This document shows, in pieces, positions 1 through 9,124 of a stretch of 61,686 nucleotides of DNA. Source of the DNA: Chlamydiota bacterium (GTDB lineage: Bacteria > Auribacterota > JACPWU01); assembly GCA_016178055.1 (NCBI GenBank), contig JACOUC010000047.1:1-61686 (forward strand), in the 5' to 3' direction. The notes beneath the pieces are model-generated. The model was not told the origin of the DNA. It did not search any database and saw only the letters and a list, made by a program, of their open reading frames with translations. The position numbers were made by a program, and so were the translations under genes. Positions within the stretch are counted from its first letter, which is position 1. Every line of letters begins with the position of its first letter.

Positions 1-39
1 GCAGGTGTTTCGCTCCAAGTCCAACTTTTTATTTTAATG

Positions 40-74
40 CTAAAAATATTCACGTTTTTTGTGAATATTTTTAG
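40..74. repeat. AT-rich hairpin, 14-bp perfect stem
   Basis: Bases 40-53 are the exact reverse complement of 61-74, with a 7-base T-rich loop. It has the form of a bidirectional terminator, but no gene end lies next to it inside the window, so its role is unknown. Confidence 0.5.
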
Positions 75-136
75 GAATAACCTGGACAACCCTATGACTG
101 ATCCAGGATTCTATTTGCACCATTAGATTAATATTT

Positions 137-321
137 AACCCAGATTTTGCAATAGACGCGAGAACTCAAGAGCAAGAGCTTGAGCCAGATTGGCCTGAAG
201 ACAAGGTCCCCGCAGGGGGAAACTTAAGGCATACATTGACAGATGTCTGTCGAGCCTTTCTGAAGGCCAAGGTGGCCAAGATCTTGCGTCGAATTCCGCG
301 GCCTATTGCAAATTCTGGGTT
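137..321. repeat. Inverted-repeat-bounded structured unit (185 bp)
   Basis: The ends (137-155 and 303-321) pair over 18 of 19 positions. Inside are further short stems, including ctcaag/cttgag, tcccc/gggga and gacag/ctgtc. The whole could fold as a multi-branched structure. It resembles in design, but not in sequence, the other palindromic units of this window. It may be a non-autonomous mobile repeat or a structured RNA. Confidence 0.5.
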
Positions 322-388
322 TAACCCTGTTTGGTTCTGGCTTGTCCACGTTATGCTTAAGCGGAAGAGGTAATATTCTATGAATCAT

Positions 389-482
389 CCCACCACCTGA
401 TGCAAAGCTGTCCTTCTTTTGGACAGCTTGAACATTGAATGAAGACCGATGTCCCCTCTCGGATGGTGCATCAGATGGTGGG
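389..482. repeat. Multi-branched palindromic unit with 16-bp outer stem
   Basis: Outer arms 389-404 and 467-482 pair at 15 of 16 positions. Inside is an 8-bp hairpin (agctgtcc/ggacagct) and a second weak hairpin. Same cloverleaf design as the repeats at 26845 and 41519. Confidence 0.5.
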
Positions 483-489
483 TACATAA

Positions 490-517
490 GCTTCAAAATA
501 TCGCGATTTTTTGAAGC
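490..517 (-). terminator. Possible terminator after mutL
   Basis: A 9-bp perfect stem (490-498 with 509-517) lies 14 bp past the mutL stop on the minus strand. There is no T-run after it on that strand, so intrinsic termination is only a weak inference. Confidence 0.3.
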
Positions 518-530
518 AGTCAAGCAAAAA

Positions 531-2315
531 TTATTTTCTTTTAAACATCTTCGCTAAATCATCTGCCGTCAACTGAATGAGGGTGGGTCGACCATGGGGA
601 CAGGTATAGGGGAGTTCCAGAGACAGGAGATCTTCGATCAAACGCTCAATTTCCTGAGAACTCATTGAATCATGAGCCTTGACCGCACTCTTACAGGCCC
701 TCAAGATGATTCGCTCTTCCAATCGATGCTCACCGTAAGCAGGGGTTTTTCGAAAAGTTTTTAAATCATCAAGAAGATCTAAAATGAGCCCTTTTAATTC
801 ATGGGTTTGACAATAGGCCGGAACTTGATTCACCAAAATAGAATTTTCTCCAAACTCTTCCAAACCAAATCCCAACTCCCTCAAAGTCTCTTGATATTCC
901 AACATCACAGAGTGATCCTCTTTTGAAAGTTCAAAAGTTGCTGGAATCAAGAGCGGCTGAACCTCAAGCTTATGATTCTTCCAATCCTTTAAATATCGCT
1001 CATAGAGAACCCGTTCATGAGCCGCATGTTGATCCACAAGAGAAAATCGGTCTGGCCACTGAATCACCCAATAAAGGGAGTCCAGACATCCTAAAACCCT
1101 AAAGGCATGAGAGCGTTCAAGATCATCGGGAAAGGTCTGAATCTGAAAAGTTGAGGCATGGACTCCCTCTTTCTGAGGGTCCAAGCTAGAAGAAAAAATC
1201 TTCTCATGATTTTGAAAAATGGGTTTGCTTCCATAGGAAGGCCTTGAAGAAACACTTGGGCGCTGAAGAAAATCTGAAACGGCATCCCTTACCTTTTCAG
1301 GCCACACAGTAGAATTGGGTGAGCCAGAAGCAAAGCCCTCAGATAAAGCCCGGCGCACAGCTTCTCTCAAAGAATCCTGAACCCAACTAGATCGATGAAA
1401 TCTGATTTCCCGCTTGGCTGGATGAATATTAATATCTACTGCTCCTGGATCTAATTCTAAAAAAATGAACCCGACAGGATGACGTCCCTCGGGAACCAAA
1501 GAATGAAAAGCCGCTTCTAAGCCATAACCCAAAGCGAGTGCCTTCACCGGTCGCCGATTTACAAAGAAAAATTGATGGGATCTATTGGCCCGTGACATTT
1601 TTGGATGGGCTAAAAATCCTCGGATCTGAATCGATGGATCCTCAAAAGCTACTTTAATCCAATCCTCTCCTAACCCCTCATAAAGCTCTTTAATTCTTGA
1701 AAGCAAATCATGGGTATGATTTAAATCCATCAGAATTTTTCCGTCAGCCTCCAATCGAAAGCCGATCTCTGGGCGAGCCAGTGCATGATGCGCTACAGTC
1801 TCAAAAATATGATTCACTTCAGTCGAAGCACTTTTCAAAAACTTTAATCGAGCCGGTGTATTCCAGAAAAGGTCTCTCACTTCGACTGTTGTCCCCACCG
1901 AAGCTCCTGCCTCTTCCAAATGAAGAATTTGTCCGCCTTCTGAACGCAGTCGATGGCCCATACCCGCATCTCGTGTTGAACTGACGATATCCAGTTTTGA
2001 AACGGCAGCAATGCTGTAAAGGGCTTCACCTCGAAATCCTAAACTTGTAATCGCCTCGATATCTTCCACCGTCCCAATTTTACTGGTCGTATGACGGTGA
2101 ATGGCAATTTTTAAATCCTCTTGATCCATTCCGCAACCATCATCAGTAATCCGTATCAACAACCTCCCTGCCCCCTTAATTTGAAGATCAATCCGCTTGG
2201 CTCCCGCATCCAGTGCATTTTCCAAAAGCTCTTTCACAACGGAGAAAGGTCGCTCAACCACCTCACCAGCAGCAATTCTTTTGGCCACCTCTTCTGGCAA
2301 ACGATGAATTTTCAT
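531..2315 (-). CDS. mutL: DNA mismatch repair protein MutL
   Basis: 594 residues, normal family length. MutL is the GHKL-type ATPase that couples mismatch recognition by MutS to strand incision. The N-terminal ATPase motifs are visible: ENALDAGA near residue 32, DDGCGM near 58, GFRGEALYSIA near 94. The C-terminal part carries DQHAAHERVLYE near residue 428, then ACKSAVKAHD and CPHGRP. These are the metal-binding motifs of the MutL endonuclease, so this copy probably nicks DNA itself, as in bacteria lacking MutH. It starts three bases after the mutS stop and is surely co-transcribed with mutS and miaB. Confidence 0.97.
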   Translation of the reverse strand: MKIHRLPEEVAKRIAAGEVVERPFSVVKELLENALDAGAKRIDLQIKGAGRLLIRITDDGCGMDQEDLKIAIHRHTTSKIGTVEDIEAITSLGFRGEALYSIAAVSKLDIVSSTRDAGMGHRLRSEGGQILHLEEAGASVGTTVEVRDLFWNTPARLKFLKSASTEVNHIFETVAHHALARPEIGFRLEADGKILMDLNHTHDLLSRIKELYEGLGEDWIKVAFEDPSIQIRGFLAHPKMSRANRSHQFFFVNRRPVKALALGYGLEAAFHSLVPEGRHPVGFIFLELDPGAVDINIHPAKREIRFHRSSWVQDSLREAVRRALSEGFASGSPNSTVWPEKVRDAVSDFLQRPSVSSRPSYGSKPIFQNHEKIFSSSLDPQKEGVHASTFQIQTFPDDLERSHAFRVLGCLDSLYWVIQWPDRFSLVDQHAAHERVLYERYLKDWKNHKLEVQPLLIPATFELSKEDHSVMLEYQETLRELGFGLEEFGENSILVNQVPAYCQTHELKGLILDLLDDLKTFRKTPAYGEHRLEERIILRACKSAVKAHDSMSSQEIERLIEDLLSLELPYTCPHGRPTLIQLTADDLAKMFKRK

Positions 2316-2318
2316 ATC

Positions 2319-4943
2319 TCACACTTTCAAAAATTTTTCCTTTAATTCTTTCAATTTAAGCAAAGCATCCACGGGTGTTAATCGATCCAAATCTAAAATT
2401 TTCAGTGCCTCTACTAAACCTGACCGCGGGTCAAAAAGAGTGAGTTGACGCGGGGCGTCTTCCAATCCTTTCTCCAAAAAGGGCCCTTTAGGTAATTCTT
2501 CCAAACGAATGGTCCCCTCCTCTAAACAGGATAAAATATCCTTGGCCCGTTCAATCACCGCTTTAGGAAGCCCTGCTAACCTCGCCACATGAATCCCATA
2601 ACTTTTATCCGCCCCCCCACGAACAATCTTTCGAACAAAAATAATTTTGTCGTTCCATTCCCGAACCATCACATTATAATTTTTGACTCCCGGAAGGGTC
2701 ATCTCCAAATCCGTCAACTCGTGATAGTGTGTGGCAAATAAGGTTCTCGCCTTTACATCCGGATCTTGATGAAGATATTCCGCCACCGACCATGCAATGG
2801 AAATTCCATCAAACGTGCTCGTCCCTCGCCCAATCTCATCCAAAATAACGAGGCTCTTAGGCGTTGCATGATGCAGAATATTAGCGGTCTCATTCATCTC
2901 AACCATAAAAGTACTTTGCCCTCTGGCCAATTCATCATTCGCCCCAATCCTTGTAAAAATCTGATCGACAAGACCGATTGATGCCTTTTGAGCAGGGACA
3001 AAACTCCCCATTTGGGCCATGAGAACAATCAAAGCCACCTGACGTAAATAAGTGGATTTACCCGCCATATTAGGCCCTGTAATCATCAAAATTTGGTTTT
3101 CATGCCCGTCTAACAAAGTGTCATTGGCGACAAAACCTTCTCCCACAGAAATCTGTTCTATCACGGGATGGCGTCCCTCCTCAATTTCAATGACATCTGA
3201 ATCATTCACTTGAGGCCAGACATAATCATTCTTGAGCGCCACCAAAGCAAGAGAAGTGAGGGTATCTAAAGTTGCAACCGCTTGAGCCATTTTTTGAATA
3301 GAAGCGGTATAGCTTTTCACCTCATCCCGAATTTTAATAAAAATTTCATACTCTAATGCTTCGCTCTTACCTTGAGCTCCTAAAATTTTCTCCTCATAAT
3401 GCTTTAACTCTTCTGTAATAAACCGCTCTGCATTCGCCAAGGTCTGTTTACGAATATAATCCAAGGGAACTTGAGGAAGATTGGGAGAACTCACCTCAAT
3501 ATAATAACCGAATACACGATTGTACCCAACTTTAAGCGATTTAATCCCTGTTCGCTCGATTTCCTTTTTCTGGAGTTGAGTGACCCAATCCTTTCCGCTT
3601 CTGGCAATATCCCGCAACTCATCAAGAGCCAAATCATAGCCATGACGAATCATTCCTCCTTCTCTTAACCCTAACGGGGCATGATCTTCAATCGCCTTTT
3701 CAATCAATTCTTTTAAAGGACTTAAATCCACCAAATCCTCTCGAAGAGACGACAGAATCTCGCAGTGAAAAAGATTCAACTGGGCTTTTAAAGTGGGCAT
3801 GATCTCTAAAGAAATTCGAAGACTTACCAAATCTCTTGCATTGGCAAAGTCACAGTGAATCCGACTCAAAAGTCGTTCCAAATCCCTGATATCCCCCAAA
3901 ATTTCACGTAATTTTCCAAGTTCTACTCCCCATTCAAATAATTCTCCCACCCCTTCTTGTCTGCGATAAATCTCATGAAGATCAAGCAAAGGATGTGTGA
4001 TCCAATGTTGAAGTAAACGGCTTCCCATGGCTGTACGTGTTTGATCCAAAACCCATAACAGAGTTCCTTTATTGCCTTCCATGGGATGAAGTGAATCCAA
4101 AAGTTCCATGTTTCGAAGTGTAATTTTGTCAAGTCTCAACGCATCGGTTCTCTGATAGGAAAGAAGTTGAGTAATATGAGTGGCTGAATTTCCAAGCGTT
4201 TCCTTCACATAATTCAAAATAAGACCTGAGGCCATCACACCCCAGGTCAAATCCCGACAGCCAAAACCATCCAGGGACTGGATATGAAAGTGCTCTTTTA
4301 AAAGATTTTGGCAAGTTTCAAAATCATATTTCCAATCCTCAATCGCAGTCACCATCACCCGAGGGAGTTCACGAGATAAAAATAGAGATAAATCTTGTTC
4401 AAAACTCTTGGGGATCAAACATTCGCTTAAAGACTGACGAGCCAGCTCCCGCATTAATTCTTCCTTTGAAGTAAGCTCTGTAACTTTAAACTCTCCTGTC
4501 GTCACATCCATTAAACTCAAACCAAATTGATCTCCCTTGCCCGTAATGGAAGCCAGAAAATTGTTTCTCTTATCCGCCACGACCCCTGTTTCTAAAACCG
4601 TTCCTGGCGTAATGGTGCGAATCACTTCTCGTTTGACGATCCCACGGGCCTGGGCGGGATCTTCCATTTGTTCACAGATAGAAACTTTTAAACCTGCCGA
4701 TAAAAGCTTTGCAATATAGGATTCTGCAGCATGAAAGGGAATGCCGCACATGGGAGCTTTTTTCCCTTTTCCTGCTTCACGGGAGGTAAGAGCGATATTT
4801 AAAATTTGAGAAGCCTTCTGGGCATCCTCAAAAAACATTTCATAAAAATCTCCTAATCTGAAAAAGAGAACCCCATCAGGATGAGACTCTTTAACCTGTC
4901 GATACTGCTGCATCATCGGGGTAAGTGTTCCGTCCATATTCAT
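2319..4943 (-). CDS. mutS: DNA mismatch recognition protein MutS
   Basis: 874 residues, full length for MutS1. It clamps on mismatched DNA and signals through ATP. The N-terminal mismatch-reading Phe-x-Glu lies in GDFYEMFFED around residue 33. The C-terminal ATPase has Walker A GPNMAGKSTYLRQ and the Walker B region LDEIGRGTSTFDG, followed by TLFATHYHEL. The operon order is miaB, mutS, mutL on the minus strand. An 84-bp gap filled with short word repeats separates it from miaB. Confidence 0.98.
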   Translation of the reverse strand: MNMDGTLTPMMQQYRQVKESHPDGVLFFRLGDFYEMFFEDAQKASQILNIALTSREAGKGKKAPMCGIPFHAAESYIAKLLSAGLKVSICEQMEDPAQARGIVKREVIRTITPGTVLETGVVADKRNNFLASITGKGDQFGLSLMDVTTGEFKVTELTSKEELMRELARQSLSECLIPKSFEQDLSLFLSRELPRVMVTAIEDWKYDFETCQNLLKEHFHIQSLDGFGCRDLTWGVMASGLILNYVKETLGNSATHITQLLSYQRTDALRLDKITLRNMELLDSLHPMEGNKGTLLWVLDQTRTAMGSRLLQHWITHPLLDLHEIYRRQEGVGELFEWGVELGKLREILGDIRDLERLLSRIHCDFANARDLVSLRISLEIMPTLKAQLNLFHCEILSSLREDLVDLSPLKELIEKAIEDHAPLGLREGGMIRHGYDLALDELRDIARSGKDWVTQLQKKEIERTGIKSLKVGYNRVFGYYIEVSSPNLPQVPLDYIRKQTLANAERFITEELKHYEEKILGAQGKSEALEYEIFIKIRDEVKSYTASIQKMAQAVATLDTLTSLALVALKNDYVWPQVNDSDVIEIEEGRHPVIEQISVGEGFVANDTLLDGHENQILMITGPNMAGKSTYLRQVALIVLMAQMGSFVPAQKASIGLVDQIFTRIGANDELARGQSTFMVEMNETANILHHATPKSLVILDEIGRGTSTFDGISIAWSVAEYLHQDPDVKARTLFATHYHELTDLEMTLPGVKNYNVMVREWNDKIIFVRKIVRGGADKSYGIHVARLAGLPKAVIERAKDILSCLEEGTIRLEELPKGPFLEKGLEDAPRQLTLFDPRSGLVEALKILDLDRLTPVDALLKLKELKEKFLKV

Positions 4944-4946
4944 TAC

Positions 4947-5026
4947 CTGTTGCTCGTTACCTGTTACCGGTTGGCCCCGGTTTTCTGTTTTTGTTTCAGC
5001 CTCGAGCTTCCAGCTTCGAGCCTCTA
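4947..5026. repeat. Short word-repeat spacer between miaB and mutS
   Basis: The gap consists of reiterated words (gttacctgttgctcgttacctgttacc and agcttccagcttcgagcctctagc). The second motif recurs, in palindromic form, at 30105-30180. Confidence 0.45.
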
Positions 5027-5027
5027 G

Positions 5028-6347
5028 CTATTTTTTTATCTTTCCGTACAACGCGTAAGCGGTCACTTTTTCAATACAAATCGGAAGAACGGATCCAATA
5101 GAGGAAGGTTTTCCATCAAAGAAAACCATCCGATTATCACGGGAGCGCCCAAAAAAAAGGGCCTTATTCTTTTTATCAGGGGCTTCCACCAAAACGTCGA
5201 TCGTCTTTCCCAAAAAACTCTGGTTTTTCTGATATGAAATTTCATCCTGGAGTTTAAGAAGCGTTTGATGTCGATCTTCTTTCACCTCTTCGGGAACTTG
5301 ATCGGGCATCTCGACGGCTGGGGTCTGAGATCGTCTTGAATATTTAAAAATAAACGCCCCATCAAAAGCAATTTCCTTAAAAGCTCGACACGTTTCCATA
5401 AAATCTTCATCGGTCTCACCCGGAAAACCGACAATGGCATCGGTTGAGATCGATACGCCGGGAATGCGTTCTCTTGCCTTCAAAACCTTTTCAAAATAAC
5501 CTTCCCGCGTATATCCCCTTTTCATCAATCCAAGAATGCGATTAGAACCCGCCTGAAGAGGAAAATGAAGCGCTTCACAAACCTTATCTAACCTTCCCAT
5601 GGCATGTATCAATTCATCACGAATATCTACAGGATGTGACGTTGTAAAACGAATACGCTCTAGCCCTTCAACCTCATTCAAAATCTCTAAAAGTTTAGGA
5701 AAATGAATTCCCCTTCCCAAATCTCGTCCGTAAGAATTAATATTCTGACCTAAAAGAGTGACTTCTTTAAATCCATCATTCACCAACTGCTCGACCTCTT
5801 TCAAAATATCTTCCGGAGATCGGCTAACCTCCTTTCCCCTCACACGAGGGACAATGCAAAAGGTACAGGAGTGATTACATCCCCTCATCACCGAAAGCCA
5901 AGCCGTTACCCCCTTCTTACGATTTTTGGGAATCTCAGAGGTCATCACCCAACGAGGATTCTCAACCTGCATTTGTCTTCTCTTCCCCTGAAAGACCTCA
6001 TCAATCATTTTAGGAAGATGAATAATATCATTGGGACCACAAACCAGATCTAGGGCAGGAATTTTTTTGAATAATTCATCCTTCATATTTTGGGCCATAC
6101 AACCGCAAATGCCTAAAACAAGATCTTCTTTTTTCCTCTTCAGCTTCGATAAAATTCCTGCCTTCCCAATCACTTTTTGCTCTGCCAAATCACGCACACT
6201 GCACGCATTCAGAAGAATAATATCCGCTTCATCTTCGGCTGCAGGCACCAACTGATGTTCAAGAAGCAGGCCTTCAATCGCTTCAGAATCATAAACATTC
6301 ATCTGACAGCCATAGGTTTTAACATAAAATGTTTTTGGATTCATCAT
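5028..6347 (-). CDS. miaB: tRNA-2-methylthio-N6-dimethylallyladenosine synthase MiaB
   Basis: 439 residues. MiaB is a radical-SAM methylthiotransferase acting on i6A37 of tRNAs that read U-starting codons. The N-terminal UPF0004 domain starts with YVKTYGCQMN, and the radical-SAM triad is GCNHSCTFC near residue 160; a TRAM domain ends the protein. The first 12 codons lie in a 38-bp sequence repeated exactly at 11900-11937, so an element has been inserted here and the gene now starts at its edge. Two ATGs stand in tandem (6347 and 6344): the second belongs to the repeat and the first is supplied by the element, with AAGGA eight bases before it. The gene is intact despite the insertion. Confidence 0.97.
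   Translation of the reverse strand: MMNPKTFYVKTYGCQMNVYDSEAIEGLLLEHQLVPAAEDEADIILLNACSVRDLAEQKVIGKAGILSKLKRKKEDLVLGICGCMAQNMKDELFKKIPALDLVCGPNDIIHLPKMIDEVFQGKRRQMQVENPRWVMTSEIPKNRKKGVTAWLSVMRGCNHSCTFCIVPRVRGKEVSRSPEDILKEVEQLVNDGFKEVTLLGQNINSYGRDLGRGIHFPKLLEILNEVEGLERIRFTTSHPVDIRDELIHAMGRLDKVCEALHFPLQAGSNRILGLMKRGYTREGYFEKVLKARERIPGVSISTDAIVGFPGETDEDFMETCRAFKEIAFDGAFIFKYSRRSQTPAVEMPDQVPEEVKEDRHQTLLKLQDEISYQKNQSFLGKTIDVLVEAPDKKNKALFFGRSRDNRMVFFDGKPSSIGSVLPICIEKVTAYALYGKIKK
6307..6344. repeat. attL-like 38-bp direct repeat (miaB codons 1-12)
   Basis: Identical over all 38 bases to 11900-11937. It covers the first 12 codons of miaB plus two bases. Left of it the miaB body continues; right of it the integrative element begins. 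With a serine recombinase 224 bp inside, the pair is best read as attL and attR. Confidence 0.85.
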
Positions 6348-6358
6348 GATGAAAATCC

Positions 6359-6580
6359 TTATGCCGCTTTTAAACCCTGCAATGTTCTAACCCGAAAACC
6401 AATAATCGTAAGACCCACCACCTCTTTTTTTTTCTCATCGTAGCGGACGATAACACCCTCTCCAATATCAACTCCTACAGCTGGACGCGGCCTTCCAATA
6501 GAAATATAAAGAACATCTGCTTCCTCATCGTAATCCCAATTTAAATTTGACTTTCCCTCAAGAATTTTTAATGCTTCCAT
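6359..6580 (-). CDS. DUF2283 family small protein
   Basis: 73 residues. The DUF2283 signature is clear: YDEEADVLYISIG near residue 19, then a GVIVRYDEKKKEVVGLTIIGF strand pair. The function of the family is unknown; members often lie next to toxin-antitoxin or mobile genes. The start overlaps the recombinase 3' end by 13 bp, and the stop lies about 11 bp before the miaB start. It is therefore the gene through which any transcript from the element would pass into miaB-mutS-mutL. Confidence 0.8.
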   Translation of the reverse strand: MEALKILEGKSNLNWDYDEEADVLYISIGRPRPAVGVDIGEGVIVRYDEKKKEVVGLTIIGFRVRTLQGLKAA

Positions 6581-8203
6581 AGAATTTTTCTCCTTTTTGA
6601 AGGTGAATTTGACAAATAGGCCGTTAAAATAAAACCATCCTCGCGAGTCAATTCTTTATAAGCAACAACAAGATATTTTTTAGTGAAGGGTTCCAAGGGT
6701 TCCATTGAGTAATATTTTAAAGCCAAAATTTCGCCAAAGTCTCCTTGTTGAATTAAATTAGGATTCACTATTGTTTCTTCGATCTCTTTCTTGTTTGGAT
6801 CATAGCCTTCTAAAAACTCCTCTACCCTGTCCAGATAGTCCTTTGACCGCTCCCTCTCAATCTCTCTAACATCTTGTAATGCAATGAGTTTCTTCAATTC
6901 TTCTTCCTCCTGTCTTAGGCCTTCGTTTTTCTGCTTATATAGTTCTTCACTCAGCAAATTTTCCAAATAGGCGTCAGTTAATTTTGATTGTTTTTTAAGA
7001 TTATTTTCAAGCCTATTTTTGACCTTCAAGAGGTCAGTTTTTGCGTTTTCTGCAAAGACGGGAAAATTTGCGGCGGTCACGTTCATCCATCGGCTCGTTT
7101 TTAGCTTGTCATTTTTAAGAAGTGTCTCTAATATCGCTGCTACTTCTGACTCTATTTCTTGCCCCTTCACACTCTTGTTTTTACACTTGATAAAGCTTCT
7201 GTAAGGCCCGACGCAACGATACCATCTCTTTTTAACGCCGGTACGGTGATTAGAAATAGACGAAATGCCTAAATATTTATGATTACATTTTGCACAATAA
7301 AGCAGGCCTGAAAACGGATAGTCGTTTACCTTCTTCCTTCGCTCAACCCTTCGTGCTTTGAGCTTCTCTTGCACAAGCTCAAAATCTTCTTCTGGAATAA
7401 TAGGCTGATGTCTACCTTGCGAGATTATAACTTTTTCAGGTGGGTTCTTTATGTAGCGATAGCCTTTCTTCGTCTTCTGCGTTTTGTCGTAATAATGGGC
7501 GTTCCAAACAAGCTTACCTGTATAAATTTTATTTTTTAGGATATCGCCAATTAGCTTAGTACTAAATATATTGCCCTTTCTATTTCTGTATCCTTTACGA
7601 GTAAGATACTCGGTAATACTACGAATGCTCTTATCGCAAAGAAACATGGTATAAATGAGTTTAACGACTTTCGTTTCTTCCTCATCTATCTCTAAAAGTT
7701 TTTTCTCTTTGTTATACGTATAACCCATAAGGAGCATATCGAGCGCCCTGCCAATTGCCTCGCTGAACACCTTTAACCATACCGGGAAATACTCTCTCAG
7801 CAATTCTATTCCTCTCAAACTCTGCAAAACTCCCCAACTGCTGAAATATAAGCTTTCCCGCTGATGTTGTAGTATCAAACGGTTCTGTTGCTGACTTAAA
7901 ACCAACGCCGGAAGACAATAGTTCATCTACTAAGTTAAGTAAATCTTTTAAGTTCCTGCTAAATCTATCAATCTTGTATACCAAAACTAAGTCAAACTTT
8001 TTCCCTTTTGCGTCTTTAAGAAGCTCTTTCAGGGCAGGGCGCTCGGTAGAATAACCGCTTATGCCGTCGTCTTGATAAACCCTGAATATCTCAAGACCTA
8101 CGCGTTTAGCGAAAGCTTCAAGATATTCCCTCTGGACCTCAAGAGAATAACCCTCTTTGGCTTGATCTTCTGTGCTAACACGAATGTAAATTGCTACCAT
8201 CAT
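6568..8203 (-). pseudogene. Large serine recombinase (integrase), single-base frameshift
   Basis: The N-terminal resolvase domain (to 7712) has the catalytic serine in YIRVSTEDQ, the active-site arginines, and FAEFERNRIAERV. The rest lies in another frame: recombinase domain (GYTYNKEKK onward), zinc ribbon (LLYCAKCNHKYLG ... CVGPYRSFIKC) and a long coiled coil. Joining the frames at about 7725-7732 (APYG to YTYNKEKK) restores a product of about 545 residues, a normal size. The joint shows one extra base in a GGGTT run. Either the gene is inactivated or this is a sequencing error. Family role: site-specific integration and excision at att sites. Its start ATG follows directly on the stop of the 266-residue gene. 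Confidence 0.88.
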
Positions 8204-9004
8204 CTACTCCTCAAATAGCTTATCCAATAATTCGTCGATCTTATTAAAATCAATCTGCGGTTCTGCTTTATAACGTTCTTTATACCATTCGGCTATTTCT
8301 TTTAAGAAGTCAGTCTTTGATTTTAAAATATTTACATCTTTTATATTTTTAAAATGCCCCATGAATAATAAAACGGCATAAAAACTATTTTCTATCAAAT
8401 CGGTAAAGCAACTTTTTAAATATTTATCATCAAAGAAAGGCCCTATTTCACCAAGACCCTTAGAAGCAACAAGTTTGTTTCCAGTATAGCTTACGTGTGC
8501 AGCATACTCACAAAACATTTTATATTTCTTTTCTCGTTTCTTATTTATAAGCCCATCTCGCTTATCCAAAATGTCTCGAATTTTCCCGGGGCTATAATTT
8601 TTGATTCGTTCTTCATTACCACTATTTTTCCATTCTGCAATTTTATCTTGAATATAAAGGAAATAGTCTAAAAGAAAATACATTTCAATTATGTCTCTCT
8701 GTATAGCAAAAGAAATTTGATAATATCCGGATAACATCAAGCGTAAAGAAACAGAAAGAGCATTAAAAAGACGAATGCCCACATATTGAATAGTTAGCTC
8801 ATCATCGTTTATATTTCTATGGTCTTTTACTAATGAGTAGACTGTATCCATTGCCAGCTCATAGGCTGTAAGACGCCTGTCCAAAATGGCATCGCTTTTT
8901 AATAAAATGATAGAATCACTTTTAATCTTTTCTTCTCCCTTAGATAAATTCTTTAACTTATCTGGCAATTCAGGAATAATTATTTGGGGTATTGGATTTT
9001 GCAT
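8204..9004 (-). CDS. Unknown helical protein of the element
   Basis: 266 residues, rich in predicted helix, with no family I recognise with certainty. The central part (YYQISFAIQRDIIEMYFLLDYF, then CEYAAHVSY) recalls DUF5677-like or HEPN-like helical proteins, but the resemblance is loose. It is coupled to the recombinase: its TAG stop is immediately followed by the recombinase ATG. RBS GGAAAG lies upstream. The base composition is A-rich, like the other element genes. Confidence 0.65.
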   Translation of the reverse strand: MQNPIPQIIIPELPDKLKNLSKGEEKIKSDSIILLKSDAILDRRLTAYELAMDTVYSLVKDHRNINDDELTIQYVGIRLFNALSVSLRLMLSGYYQISFAIQRDIIEMYFLLDYFLYIQDKIAEWKNSGNEERIKNYSPGKIRDILDKRDGLINKKREKKYKMFCEYAAHVSYTGNKLVASKGLGEIGPFFDDKYLKSCFTDLIENSFYAVLLFMGHFKNIKDVNILKSKTDFLKEIAEWYKERYKAEPQIDFNKIDELLDKLFEE

Positions 9005-9097
9005 AATTTTTTCTTTCCAGTAAATAAATTTCTAAATCTGCTTTTTAAAAACATAAAAATCGCCCACAAAAAGATTTTTTCTTTTGAATTTTTTGCC

Positions 9098-9124
9098 CCC
9101 AAAGTCTTTATCCGGACCTTCGGC
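9098..9124 (+). pseudogene. Fragment of a second, divergent miaB 5' end
   Basis: On the plus strand these codons read PKVFIRTFG, then run in frame into the inverted arm as WPFVSALQCSFFVL and a stop. At the other arm the true miaB fragment reads KTFYVKTYG and runs into the identical tail. VFIRTFG is a typical MiaB N-terminus, normally followed by CQMN. The two fragments sit at the same position and frame relative to the arm. I infer an older insertion junction from a different miaB. Confidence 0.55.

Larger units (their letters stand above)
1..530. other. Intergenic region downstream of mutL, several palindromes, no convincing gene
   Basis: No open frame here looks protein-like. What it holds is secondary structure: an AT-rich hairpin with a perfect 14-bp stem (40-53 with 61-74), a 185-bp inverted-repeat unit (137-321), a second unit with a 16-bp outer stem (389-482) and a small hairpin beside the mutL stop (490-517). 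The larger units are listed separately. Confidence 0.6.

Noticed and set aside
137-321. 6S or RNase P RNA
   Set aside because: The conserved RNase P bases are not seen and the branched fold does not fit the 6S long hairpin.
224-523. 99-codon minus-strand frame before mutL
   Set aside because: Composition is not protein-like, no RBS, and it runs through two palindromic units.
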